Below are positions 1-9,496 of a stretch of DNA of 64,000 bases, one piece after another; positions within the stretch are counted from its first letter, which is position 1, and every line of letters starts with the position of its first letter. A program made the position numbers and the translations under genes. The notes under the pieces are model-generated. The model did no database searches. It was not told where the DNA came from and saw only the letters and a program-made list of their open reading frames with translations. Origin of the DNA: Celeribacter naphthalenivorans (GTDB taxonomy: Bacteria; Pseudomonadota; Alphaproteobacteria; Rhodobacterales; Rhodobacteraceae); assembly GCF_020524585.1 (NCBI RefSeq), contig NZ_JAIVLK010000001.1, positions 310,001-374,000 on the forward strand, read 5' to 3'.

Positions 1-3000
1 GTGATCGAGCATCACGAGGATGAGGTGCGTTTCAACACAACGCTCCTCGAATTCCTAAAGCGGGATTTCGATCTGAAAGTGCCGGAACTGGAGGGCGATC
101 TGCCGCGAGACGAGAGCGGTTTCGACTTGCCACGCATTTTTGAAATTATGCGCCGCAAGGTCCGCGATGTCGCCGGATTTGAAGTGGTGGAGGAACTGGC
201 GCTCTCGACCTTCTCTTTTGCTAAGTTCTTGATGTGGAAGGATTTGGTTGAGCGAACGGACAGCCTGCGTGAGAGCGCGCTGGTGAAACACCTTGTCGAC
301 AGCCCGGCCGACCCTTTTCTGGCCGATGGTGCGGCAGGGCTTCCGGTGGCTGCCGATGTTGACAGAAGACTCGCGCCGCGCGACCTCTTTACGCCACTGC
401 CTGCAGATTCCTCTCAGCTTGCCGCGGTGTTGGCGGCGCAGGAAGGGCATGACTTCGTTCTGATCGGACCGCCGGGCACAGGCAAAAGCCAGACCATCGC
501 CAATATCATCTCGCAATGCCTCGCCATGCAAAAGACGGTTCTGTTCGTGGCCGAAAAGTCGGCGGCGCTGGACGTGGTGCAGCGGCGGCTCGCGTCGCAC
601 GGGCTGGGCGACGCGGTGCTGGAACTGCACTCCAACAAGGCGGATCGCAAATCGGTGCTGAGCCAACTGGGGCGAAGCTGGGCGCGCGCTGCCAGCGCCT
701 CGGAGGACGAGTGGATCAAGGTGACGGATGACCTGACGGTCACCCGCGAACAGCTGAACACCTATGTGACGGCGCTGCACAAGAAGGGGACGCAAGGCTT
801 CAGTGTCTTTCAGGCGATCGGCAAAGCTGCCGGTCAGGAACAATCGTTCAGTCTGAGCTTTGCGAATAAGGATGCGCATGATGCGGAAAGCTACATGCAC
901 CTGATGAAGCTGGCAGAAGCCCTTGGCCGGTGCCGGGAGATTGTCGCGGGCCGCATGCCCTTGCCACTTGTTCAGGCGGAGGAGTGGTCGTTTGGCTGGC
1001 AGGCGGATCTTCTTGATCGAAGCGCGAAGCTTGGCACGGCAACCCGAGAGCTGACAGAAGCCGCCGAGGCGCTCGCGCGCCATGTCGGTTTGGCATGGTC
1101 CGGGGCGGGAGACGCCGATGAGTTGGCGCGTCTGCTGCAGCTGTCATCGGTCCCCGAGGCGGGAGATGACGTCAGTTGGGCACTGACGCGGGATGCTATG
1201 GAGATGAGGGCGCAGGCTGAAGCGCTGACGAACAAGCTCGCCAGCTACAATGCCGCCGCCGGGCGGGCCTCTGCGCAGTATCCAATGGAGCATCTGGACT
1301 CTATTCCGTTGGATCAGCTCGATGCCAGCTGGCGGCTTGCTCAGACGAAGATGTGGCCGTTTTCGATCTTTGCCAAGTCCTCTGTGCGGAAACTTCTGCA
1401 AACCTACGCAGAAAGCGGGAAGGCCGATCCCCAATCCGATATCGCCGCGCTGGCGGAGGCCAAGCGCGCCCGAGCAGAAATTGAGGCAACTCCGCTCACC
1501 GGGTGTCCGGTGGTCAAGGGCGTCGAGACCGATGCAGGGCAGCTGGCGGCTTGGATTGATCTTGCCTGCGCACTGAAGGCGGCGCTTGCCGAGATTGCGC
1601 CTTTTGCCTCTGACCGGGCCCGCTGGGAGGCCGCCAGCCATAGTCTTGCCAAGCGCAGTGCCGGGGAGCTGCGAAACGCGATCACTCTGTTTCGGCACAA
1701 TCATGACAGTTGGCAAGAGCATATGGCGGCCTTTGCCCGTGTCGCAGAAGCATCGCCTGACGGGATGACTTTGTCTGCGCTCTGTGCTTCTCTGAAAAGC
1801 ATTCTGGACAACAAGGAGCACCTGCAGGATTGGACCCGGTGGGTCAATGTCCGGTCTCAGGCCGCTGGTGCAGGGCTTGAAGCCCTTGTCCTGGCGGTGG
1901 AAGACGGACTGGTAGAAGACAATGTCGAGGATGCCTTTGTCTCGGCCTATGCAGCATGGTGGCTGCCGCAGGCCATGGATGCGCAACCTGAATTGCGGGG
2001 TTTTTCGCATTGGTCGCACGAGGATGCGATCAAGCGCTTTCGGGAATTGGATGACCGAGCAACGCACATGGCCGCGGGGCAGGTCCTGTCGCGCATCCAG
2101 CACGGCTTGCCAGCCCAGGATGCCGTCGCGCGCAGGTCGGAACTTGGCACCCTGCGGCATCAGCTCAACCTGCAGCGGCCCAGCATGCCGATCCGGGAGC
2201 TGATCGCGGAAATGCCCGATACCTTCACAAAGCTGGCCCCCTGTGTGCTGATGTCGCCGCTCTCGGTGGCGCAATATCTGCCGGCGGGACAGGCCGCTTT
2301 CGATGTGGTGATTTTCGATGAGGCTTCTCAGATCACCACTTGGGACGCGATCGGAGCCATTGCGCGCGGCAAGCAGGCGATCATCGTGGGCGATCCCAGA
2401 CAGTTGCCGCCGACGAATTTTTTTGGGCGCAGCGACGCCGGGGAAGAGGATCTGCCTGACGCAGAGCGCGATCTGGCGTCCATTCTGGATGAGGTTGCGG
2501 CGGCTGGCATCCCGACGCAGCAACTCGACTGGCACTACCGGAGTCGGGATGAGGCGCTCATTGCCTTCTCAAACTGGCACTATTACGGCGGGCGACTGGT
2601 GACTTTCCCGTCCCCGGCGACGGCCTCTGAGGCGGTAAAACTGCATCAGGTTGATGGCGTCTACGGGCGGGGACAGGGCCGGACCAACGAGGCCGAGGCT
2701 CGTGCCATCGTGCGTATGACGGTGCGCCGCCTGAACGAATGGCTGAGCTGGCCGGAGGATGAGCGGTTGACGCTTGGGGTTATCACCTTCAATGCCGAAC
2801 AACAGGGCCTGATCCTTGATCTGCTGGACGAGGAGCGGCGCAAAAAACCTGATCTGGAATGGTTCTTCGAGGATGCGCGTGAAGAGCCGGTCATCGTCAA
2901 GAACCTTGAGAATATCCAGGGAGACGAGCGGGATGTGATGCTGTTCTCCATAACCTTCGGCCCCGATCATGCAGGCAAGCTGTCGATGGCCTTCGGTGCG

Positions 3001-4221
3001 CTGAACGGTGATGGGGGCGAAAAGCGCCTGAACGTGGCGGTGACACGCGCGCGCGCCGAGTTGCACGTCTTTGCCTCGATCCATGCCGACCAGATTGACC
3101 TGACCCGAACCAAGTCCCTTGGGGTGAAACATCTTAAGGGCTTCCTCGATTTTGCAGCACGTGGGCCTGTGGCGCTCCCGGCGCAAGATGACGGCTCGCT
3201 CGGGCCGGTCGAAAACGTCTTCGAGGCCGCGATCAAAGCGGCCATCGAGGCGAAGGGTTGGGAGTTGCGTCCGCAGATCGGTGTCTCGGGCTTTAGGATC
3301 GATTTGGGGGTTGTGCATCCGGATCATGCGGGCGTCTATCTTGCAGGGATTGAGTGCGACGGCGCGACCTATCACGGCTCCGCCACGGCAAGGGACCGGG
3401 ACAAGGTGCGCCAAGCGGTTCTCGAGAACCTCGGCTGGACGATTTTCCGGGTTTGGTCGACCGACTGGTTCCGCAACCCTGCGCTGGTGGTCGAGCGCAT
3501 CCACGCAGAGCTGACGGAGCATCTTGACGCGGATCGCGCCAAGCGGGCCAAAGAGGAGGCCGCGCGCGAAGCTAAGCGAGTAGAAGCGGGTGAGGAGATT
3601 GAGGCCACAGAGGGGGTTGAGAGCCCTGAGCCTGAGACATCTGGGGCGGAGGTGAGCGTCGAAGAAAGCGTCGTATCACCCGATCCTGTTCATCAGGAGC
3701 CGCAGTTTGCCAACGCAGCGCCGTCAACTGTCATGGAGCGAGCGGGTTCTGGCGAGATCAGCCCCGATCCCGAAAGGTTCTACGATGCGGATTACATTCC
3801 CGTCCTTGAGCGACTGATCGCTGATGTCGTTGAGCGTGAGGGCCCCATGCCGGTCGCTTTGCTGGGCAAACGTGTCTCCGGAATGCATGGCTGGCAGCGG
3901 ACAGGGCGGCGCATCTCGGAGCAGGTTTCCAGAGCTCTCAGTCTGGTTGATCTGCATAGTGAAAACGAGGTGGATTTCCTTTGGGTTTCTGGGACGAAGG
4001 CTGATCGTGTGATATTCCGGCAAGGCATGGAGCGCTCGATCCGGGATATCTCGCGCACGGAATTCGCAGAACTCTACGATCAGCATGCGGTTGAGTTGGA
4101 CAGGAGTGAGGATCCGGTTCTTGATCTGGCGCGGTATGCGGGGATTGCAAGACTGTCGGCAGATGCCCGATCCTATCTATCTGATTGCATGGCGTGGCGG
4201 GCCGCAAAAATGGGCCGATAG
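1..4221 (+). CDS. Large SF1 helicase-nuclease, DUF4011/DUF3320 family, 5' end outside window
   Basis: An open frame enters from the left edge and runs 1406 residues to a TAG. I see a Walker A motif (GPPGTGKSQTIANI, about residue 157), a Walker B (VIFDEASQ, about 770), GDPRQLPP, DWHYRSRDE and the late helicase motifs NIQGDERD and NVAVTRAR, all typical of superfamily 1 DNA helicases. After these (about 1070-1170) is a PD-(D/E)XK/Vsr-like nuclease module with FRIDLGVVHPD and IECDG, then a charged linker and a DUF3320-like segment (about 1255-1305, HGWQRTGRRI). The first residues look like the middle of a protein, and family members are commonly 1700-2000 aa, so the GTG at base 1 is probably not the start. 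Such multidomain proteins are candidate antiphage nucleases; that role is inferred. Confidence 0.85.
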   Translation: MIEHHEDEVRFNTTLLEFLKRDFDLKVPELEGDLPRDESGFDLPRIFEIMRRKVRDVAGFEVVEELALSTFSFAKFLMWKDLVERTDSLRESALVKHLVDSPADPFLADGAAGLPVAADVDRRLAPRDLFTPLPADSSQLAAVLAAQEGHDFVLIGPPGTGKSQTIANIISQCLAMQKTVLFVAEKSAALDVVQRRLASHGLGDAVLELHSNKADRKSVLSQLGRSWARAASASEDEWIKVTDDLTVTREQLNTYVTALHKKGTQGFSVFQAIGKAAGQEQSFSLSFANKDAHDAESYMHLMKLAEALGRCREIVAGRMPLPLVQAEEWSFGWQADLLDRSAKLGTATRELTEAAEALARHVGLAWSGAGDADELARLLQLSSVPEAGDDVSWALTRDAMEMRAQAEALTNKLASYNAAAGRASAQYPMEHLDSIPLDQLDASWRLAQTKMWPFSIFAKSSVRKLLQTYAESGKADPQSDIAALAEAKRARAEIEATPLTGCPVVKGVETDAGQLAAWIDLACALKAALAEIAPFASDRARWEAASHSLAKRSAGELRNAITLFRHNHDSWQEHMAAFARVAEASPDGMTLSALCASLKSILDNKEHLQDWTRWVNVRSQAAGAGLEALVLAVEDGLVEDNVEDAFVSAYAAWWLPQAMDAQPELRGFSHWSHEDAIKRFRELDDRATHMAAGQVLSRIQHGLPAQDAVARRSELGTLRHQLNLQRPSMPIRELIAEMPDTFTKLAPCVLMSPLSVAQYLPAGQAAFDVVIFDEASQITTWDAIGAIARGKQAIIVGDPRQLPPTNFFGRSDAGEEDLPDAERDLASILDEVAAAGIPTQQLDWHYRSRDEALIAFSNWHYYGGRLVTFPSPATASEAVKLHQVDGVYGRGQGRTNEAEARAIVRMTVRRLNEWLSWPEDERLTLGVITFNAEQQGLILDLLDEERRKKPDLEWFFEDAREEPVIVKNLENIQGDERDVMLFSITFGPDHAGKLSMAFGALNGDGGEKRLNVAVTRARAELHVFASIHADQIDLTRTKSLGVKHLKGFLDFAARGPVALPAQDDGSLGPVENVFEAAIKAAIEAKGWELRPQIGVSGFRIDLGVVHPDHAGVYLAGIECDGATYHGSATARDRDKVRQAVLENLGWTIFRVWSTDWFRNPALVVERIHAELTEHLDADRAKRAKEEAAREAKRVEAGEEIEATEGVESPEPETSGAEVSVEESVVSPDPVHQEPQFANAAPSTVMERAGSGEISPDPERFYDADYIPVLERLIADVVEREGPMPVALLGKRVSGMHGWQRTGRRISEQVSRALSLVDLHSENEVDFLWVSGTKADRVIFRQGMERSIRDISRTEFAELYDQHAVELDRSEDPVLDLARYAGIARLSADARSYLSDCMAWRAAKMGR

Positions 4222-4564
4222 GTAGATTGGGCATCGGAAGGCTAAGCCTAGCCCTAGTCAGGTGATCTGTTCGGGAACGTGTCGGATACCTTTATTCCTG
4301 TGGCATTGCACTTTCTGATCAATTTGATAAGGAATAGTCGTTCGCAGCGCAGCGGACCTTTGATCGGCTTACGGCGTCATGAACCTTGGGACTGCAAGGG
4401 TATTGCGGTGATGACCACGCCATGAGTTTGCTGAATCACGTGGTCTGTTCATCGCAAGACGTAGGGCGATCTAGTTTCGACCTTCCAGCCACTGCATTCC
4501 ATAAAGCAAAAGAGCAGGTTGCCTATGCTGCCTGACACGCGCAAGTGCCGGATTGTAAGTACGT
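4222..4564. other. Intergenic stretch without recognised gene
   Basis: These 343 bases separate the helicase-nuclease from a decayed iron-uptake locus. I see no convincing reading frame, RNA gene or strong hairpin. Confidence 0.5.
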
Positions 4565-5617
4565 ATGAGCGGGGAACTGACAGAGGTTTTCATGAATATG
4601 CGCCAGTCGCTCATCTGGAGTGTGCCGCGTATCGTTCGTGATCGGCAGGTCGCGGAAGAGCTGACCCCAGAGACTTATATCCGGGTGAAAAAGGTCGCGG
4701 ACCGAGGGCGCGCGGATCATGCCGAGGCGCTGATACAGCGAACCGCACGCACTCTCGCGCTCGATCACCTGTGGCGGCGTGGCGCTGTTTCCGGCGGCTC
4801 TGATGGGAGCGGCCCTTTTGAGCGTCGCCGACGGGCTGGCGCAACACGCCTTTCCTGTACAACTGCCGGTCGGGCTGGTCACGACATCTGTCTGGGGGCG
4901 CTATTTTACCTGACGCATGATCCGGGAGGATCGCGGAGGACGCTGAGCTCTGAGACGCGGAACGTGTCGCAGGATCTGTCCGTGGCGATCCCGGGGGGCG
5001 GTTTCATTTTCATCGTCGGGCCGAATGCCTGTGGCAAAACCACACTCTACTGGGCGCTGTCTCGGCTGCTCTCGCCAAGAGCGGGGCAGGGGCTACTAGA
5101 CGGTAAGGCGATTTCAGACCGTCCGGCCAAGGAGGTGGCCCGGCGGCTGGGGTTGCTTACGCAAAGCTCGACCGCGCCCGAAGGGATCACGGTGGCCGAT
5201 CTGGCGGCGCGGAAGGTGGATGAACTGTCCGGCGGGCAGCGCCAGCGGGTCTGGATCGCTATGGTTCTGGCACAGGATACGCCGATCATTTTGCTCGACG
5301 AGCCGACCACATCTCTCGACATCGCCCATCAGATCGAACTTCTTGACATCCTTGCGAAACTCAATGCCGGGGGCCGCACTGTGGTTTCAGTCCTGCACGA
5401 CTTGAAACATGCCTGTCGCTATGCGGCCCATCTTGTTGCCATGCGGGACGGTCGCATTATCGCCGAAGGCAGCCCCGCAGAGAGTGTGGGCGAGGGGCTG
5501 GCCCTGGATGTTTTTGGCCTGTCGCCAGCCATCATCACGGACCCGATAAGTAGCGCGCCTCTTATGGTGCCCGGACATCGGCTGTGCTCGGAACAACTTG
5601 AAAGAGACTTTTCATGA
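4565..5617 (+). pseudogene. Mosaic remnant: FecI-type sigma fragment joined to a FecE-type ATPase with internal deletion
   Basis: One uninterrupted 350-residue frame is assembled from broken pieces. Residues about 1-72 resemble region 2 of a FecI-like ECF sigma factor (RIVRDRQVAEELTPETYIRV, then ARTLALDHLWRR) and stop there. Residues 73-135 read out of frame through a permease tail. From about 135 a siderophore ABC ATPase follows: Walker A GPNACGKTT, Q-loop region LLTQSS, signature DELSGGQRQR, Walker B IILLDEPTTSLD, switch His in VLHDL. The roughly 40-45 residues that FecE proteins carry between the Q-loop and the signature are missing (ADLAARK runs straight into VDELSGG). The frame ends with an ATGA overlap onto the next gene. 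Ferric-siderophore uptake is the likely ancestral role; a functional ATPase is unlikely. Confidence 0.7.
4782..4913 (+). pseudogene. C-terminal remnant of a FecCD-type iron-siderophore permease
   Basis: Read one base off the surrounding frame, this stretch translates as ALFPAALMGAALLSVADGLA followed by a PVGLVTTSVWGRYF segment and a TGA at 4911. That matches the conserved last membrane segment and C-terminus of FecCD permeases (the LPVG-T pattern near the end). It sits just before the ATPase remnant, as expected for a permease-ATPase pair. A short ATG frame at 4917 (MIREDRGGR then stop) looks like the original ATPase start, now frameshifted. Confidence 0.6.
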
Positions 5618-7356
5618 AAGACCTGCTGCGCCGTTTCTCGGCCTACTATCGCCCGCACAGGAAACTCTTCGCGCTGGATTTCTCCAGTGCGGTATTGGCC
5701 GGGCTTTTGGAACTGGCCTTCCCGATGGCGGTGACGCTGTTCATCGATCGCCTGTTGCCGACCCATCAGATCGGCTTGATTGCGCTGGCTGTGTTCGGTC
5801 TGTTTGCAATCTACCTGTTGAACGCGGGGCTACAGGTGATCGTCACCTATTGGGGGCATATGCTGGGGCTGAAGATTGAGACAGAAATGCGTCGCCGTGC
5901 TTTCGACCATCTGCAAAAACTATCCTTCGGCTATTTCGACAACCAGAAGACTGGTCATCTTGTGGCACGGCTGACCAAGGATCTCGAAGAAATCGGCGAG
6001 GTCGCCCACCATGGGCCCGAAGATGTGTTCATCGCGGTGATGACGCTGATTGGGGCGTTCCTTCTGATGCTGTCAGTGCATGTGCCGCTGGCGTTGATCA
6101 CCGCCTTGATCGTGCCGCTCTCGGCCATTGTCACCACTCGCTACGGCACGCGCATGACCCGGACCTGGCGGGCGCTTTACGGGCGCGTGGCAGAGTTCAA
6201 CGCCAGGATCGAGGAGAACGTCGGCGGGATCAGGGTGGTCAAGGCCTTCGCCAACGAGGATCACGAACGCGCGCTCTTCGCTGAGAACAACCGCAATTAC
6301 CTGACAACCAAACTCGAAGCCTACAAGTTGATGGCAGCCTCCATGTCGCTTTCTTACCTGTCCATGCGTTTCGTGCAGGTTGTCGTGATGCTGGTGGGGG
6401 CATGGTTTGTGGTGGAAGGGGACTTGACTGCGGGGGGCTTCGTCGGATTTCTCTTGCTGGTCAAAGTGTTCTTCCAGCCGATTGTGCGCATCAATTCCGT
6501 CATCGAAACCTACCCCAAAGGGATCGCCGGGTTCGAACGTTATTGTCGGTTTCTCGACACCGCACCAGATATTGCGGACCGCCCCGATGCCGTGCAGATC
6601 GGGCGGCTGACCGGAAATATACGGTATCGAGATGTACGTTTTGGCTATGGTGCCGGACACCCGGAGATCTCGAGCCTGAGTTTGGAAGTCCGGGCTGGTG
6701 AAACTGTTGCGCTGGTCGGGGCCTCCGGTGCGGGGAAATCGACCATATGTGCTCTGTTGCCTCGGTTTTACGAGGTGACCGGCGGGGCGATTACCATTGA
6801 TGGGGTCGACATTCGCGACATGACCCAGGCCAGCCTGCGCGCCAATATCGGCATCGTGCCGCAGGATGTGTTCCTGTTCGCTGGTACGATCCGCGAGAAC
6901 ATTGCTTATGGTCGTCTTGAAGCGACGGAAGCGGAGATTGTCGATGCGGCCCGCCGCGCGCGGCTGGACGATGTGATCGCGGCACTTCCCGAAGGGTTGG
7001 ATACGATGATCGGTGAGCGCGGGGTGAAGCTTTCGGGCGGACAGAAGCAACGCCTCGCCATCGCGCGTGTGTTCTTGATGAACCCGCCGATCCTGATCCT
7101 TGATGAAGCGACCTCTGCGCTCGACACTGCGACAGAGCGGGCCATCCAGAAAGCGCTTGATGAGCTGTCGCATGGGCGCACGACGCTGGTTATCGCACAC
7201 CGGCTGGCGACGATTGCAAATGCGGACCGAATTCTGGTTATCGAGAGTGGCAGAGTCGTGGAGGAAGGATCTCATGCTGCGTTGATGGCATGCCCCACCG
7301 GCGCCTACCGGCACCTGCAAGATGCTCAGAGTCAATCGCATGAGGCGGGGTCATAG
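5614..7356 (+). CDS. ABC exporter, fused membrane and ATPase domains (MsbA-like)
   Basis: A 580-residue half-transporter of normal length. An N-terminal six-helix exporter domain (about 1-310) is followed by an ATPase domain with Walker A GASGAGKST, Q-loop VPQDVFLFAG, signature LSGGQKQR, Walker B ILILDEATSALD and switch His in VIAHRLAT. Half-transporters of this class pump lipids, peptides or other hydrophobic molecules across the inner membrane as dimers. The ATG overlaps the preceding stop codon (ATGA), so it was probably translationally coupled to the siderophore-uptake genes now decayed upstream. A role in siderophore handling is therefore possible but only inferred from position. This gene looks intact. 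Confidence 0.85.
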   Translation: MKDLLRRFSAYYRPHRKLFALDFSSAVLAGLLELAFPMAVTLFIDRLLPTHQIGLIALAVFGLFAIYLLNAGLQVIVTYWGHMLGLKIETEMRRRAFDHLQKLSFGYFDNQKTGHLVARLTKDLEEIGEVAHHGPEDVFIAVMTLIGAFLLMLSVHVPLALITALIVPLSAIVTTRYGTRMTRTWRALYGRVAEFNARIEENVGGIRVVKAFANEDHERALFAENNRNYLTTKLEAYKLMAASMSLSYLSMRFVQVVVMLVGAWFVVEGDLTAGGFVGFLLLVKVFFQPIVRINSVIETYPKGIAGFERYCRFLDTAPDIADRPDAVQIGRLTGNIRYRDVRFGYGAGHPEISSLSLEVRAGETVALVGASGAGKSTICALLPRFYEVTGGAITIDGVDIRDMTQASLRANIGIVPQDVFLFAGTIRENIAYGRLEATEAEIVDAARRARLDDVIAALPEGLDTMIGERGVKLSGGQKQRLAIARVFLMNPPILILDEATSALDTATERAIQKALDELSHGRTTLVIAHRLATIANADRILVIESGRVVEEGSHAALMACPTGAYRHLQDAQSQSHEAGS

Positions 7357-7895
7357 GGCCGACGTGTGATCGGATTTCAACTGCACTGGCGGGCGCCATG
7401 ACCGTTTTGTGGGCGTTTGATGATTTCTCCCGAGTGCTTACGCCCGTCGGTAAAAGAGGCGCCGTGACCGCCGGCGTATGCTTGGGTCTCAGGGATTTCG
7501 GACTGAGGCACATGTGCTTTGAGAGTGGGGATACAGTGGGTTTTCATGAGGGTGCCCCATGCTGGGCAACGACTTGGCGATCCGAAATGGACCCAATCCA
7601 CGGGAAGGAACCTAAGAGCGACCGCAAAATCCGCGTTTTGGGCGAAAAACAGGCTCGTTTCGTCGGAGCGATAAAAGCCCGATGATATGGTTGGAAAAGT
7701 TTTCCACAATTCCGTTCTTTATGTTGTCGAATTTGGGGACGGATTTCGATCATGCTGCGCTGCATTCAGATACCTCACTTCACGTGAGCGGCCATAAAAA
7801 CTCAGGTGCAGATTTGAAATTCATCGGGCGTCAGAAATGGGATTCGAACCTCTCGTCTGAAGACAGCCTGATCGCATTGGGTTTGATGGAGCGTC
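7357..7895. other. Intergenic stretch, probably degenerate mobile-element DNA
   Basis: Only short overlapping frames occur here, for example a 32-codon frame from 7587 and an 88-codon frame 7682-7948. None matches a family I know. Its position before a relaxase-like remnant suggests eroded plasmid or element DNA. Confidence 0.35.
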
Positions 7896-8438
7896 TTGGC
7901 TTTGAGAGGCGGACGGCTCAGCAGGTATGTGAGGCGAGAACCCGGTGAATTGATCGAGGGCAATGTTCTCACCTGGTCCAAGGAAGATGTGCTTGGAGCA
8001 ATGTCCGGAGGGATAGAACTGGATCCGCCGCGATATCTGCATGTCACGATCTCCATGCCGCCGGGTCTGCGACTTGAGAGAACTCAATGGGGGCATGTGT
8101 TTCGCACGGCATTCCGTCATCTCGGCCTCGCGATTCAGCGCCTGCCGTATTTCATCTGGCAACATCAGGACACCGACAAAGATCATGCGGATGCCATGCT
8201 GGCGCTCTCGAACGATCTCGGGCCTTCTGCGGTTCAGGCACAATTCGCGCAATGCCGTCGTGTTGCGGCGCTCCGCAAACATTATTCAACATGGTTGCTG
8301 CTTTTTGGGAATGCCGGCCTGTTTGATGCATGGCTTGAGAGAAGGGATAATCCCGATGTCGGGGAAGAGAGACTCACTGGCGGGACTTTCGCTGGGGGTC
8401 CGGAAAATTGCGGATTTCCTGAGGGATCGGACGACTAA
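7896..8438 (+). pseudogene. Probable relaxase/mobilization nuclease remnant
   Basis: This 180-codon frame begins at a TTG and has the layout of the N-terminal part of MobA/VirD2-like relaxases. It shows a possible catalytic tyrosine in LSRYVRREPG, then the strand-helix DPPRYLHVTISMPPGLRL, then WQHQDTDKDHADAM. The last corresponds to the metal-binding H-x-DTD-x-DH-x-H motif, with the final histidine lost or shifted. Relaxases nick the transfer origin of a plasmid or integrative element. The usual ATG start, the rest of the nuclease domain and the C-terminal part are absent, so it is probably non-functional. Identification rests on motif pattern only. Confidence 0.45.
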
Positions 8439-8562
8439 GACGGGCGAAGACGTGGAGCATCTCTTGGAGCTTCATAGTATGCTCGAGATGGGCGAGGGCG
8501 GCAAGGCGGTGCTGGTCGAGAGATTGTTCGAAGAGATCGTGGCGATCCGCAAGCAGCAATAG
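8356..8562 (+). CDS. Small helical protein, unrecognised
   Basis: A 68-residue frame starting MSGKRDSLAGLSLGVRKIAD and overlapping the end of the relaxase-like frame in another phase. The sequence is charged and predicted helical (EDVEHLLELHSMLEMGEGGK). Overlap with a mobilization gene would suit a small accessory mobilization protein, but no family is recognised. It could equally be chance coding potential within a decayed locus. Confidence 0.35.
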   Translation: MSGKRDSLAGLSLGVRKIADFLRDRTTKTGEDVEHLLELHSMLEMGEGGKAVLVERLFEEIVAIRKQQ

Positions 8563-8565
8563 GTG

Positions 8566-8649
8566 ATGGATGCGAAACTGGACGAAATTCTGGCTCAGCA
8601 GAAATCTATGGTGAAGGCTCTGAACCTTCCCGTTGTCTCGGGGACCTGA
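8566..8649 (+). CDS. Very short open frame (27 aa)
   Basis: MDAKLDEILAQQKSMVKALN continues to a TGA seven codons later. It starts four bases after the preceding stop, which is operon-like spacing. It is charged and helical. It could be the N-terminus of a broken gene; confidence in expression is low. Confidence 0.2.
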   Translation: MDAKLDEILAQQKSMVKALNLPVVSGT

Positions 8650-9496
8650 GTGGCCACGCGGCAGATCGCGCGCGCATAATGGGACCAGAATGGCATCTCA
8701 GGATATTCGGGCCCAGTGATGTTGGGCTCATTGGTCCCGGCGGAGAGCGGCATGCTTTGGATTTTCAGCATGAAGCAGATGTCGGTGATCCCGATATGCC
8801 AAGTCTGTGATAGCGCGAAGCGCGCCGTTTCGTGGTGAGTTTCTGCACAAATTCAGGTCGGCCACTTTGGCTACGATTTGCAGATTGTGGGTCTTCAATG
8901 AGAAGGGAACCAGAGGTGTCAAAGTGGAAGGGGCACGCGTGTTAAGTCAAGGCAATGCTTGGTCAGAGCAAAACGGCGAAAAAGCTGAAGGCCTTAGTTT
9001 ATCTGCTGCAAATGTCTGAAAGAAACTCCGCAATTCATGGATAAATGCTGCACACGATCTTAAGCTGTGTTGAAATTTAGCCATGTCGACGTTGAGAGAA
9101 AGTTGCGGCATGCGCGGTATCTCACGTCGAGTTTTCAAACCTTGCAAAGATGAGCCAATGGGATGAAATGCCTTCCCACCAAACTGCGGTTCAAATTGCA
9201 GGGATAGGTGGCGAGTGGAGTAGCTGATGGACATCAAATTTATGGGCATTGGCCTCGGTCGAGTCCGCCGCATTATGCTCGCCCCTAAGCCAATGCGTTC
9301 AGCATCCGCATGTGCGCCTGCCCTTTGCCGCCTTTCGAACTTGATCGGAACAGTGAGGGTTGAGGGGAGCCCTGGTGGGGGGAGGACTGGCGGATGAGGG
9401 AGAGGGCGGCTTGGTCCATCGCAGCTGTGCTGGAGGAGCGCGGGAGGCGGGGCTTCAGGGGTGACGTGCTGGGGCTTCCGCCCGTTGCGGTTCGCC
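8650..9496. other. Long stretch without recognised gene
   Basis: About 850 bases lie between the mobile-element remnant and the heme oxygenase. A 208-codon minus-strand frame (8947-9573) is proline- and arginine-rich, resembles nothing known and overlaps the heme oxygenase, so I do not call it. Confidence 0.4.

Noticed and set aside
1144-2535. 463-codon minus-strand frame inside the helicase gene
   Set aside because: Antisense shadow; helicase motifs on the plus strand are unambiguous.
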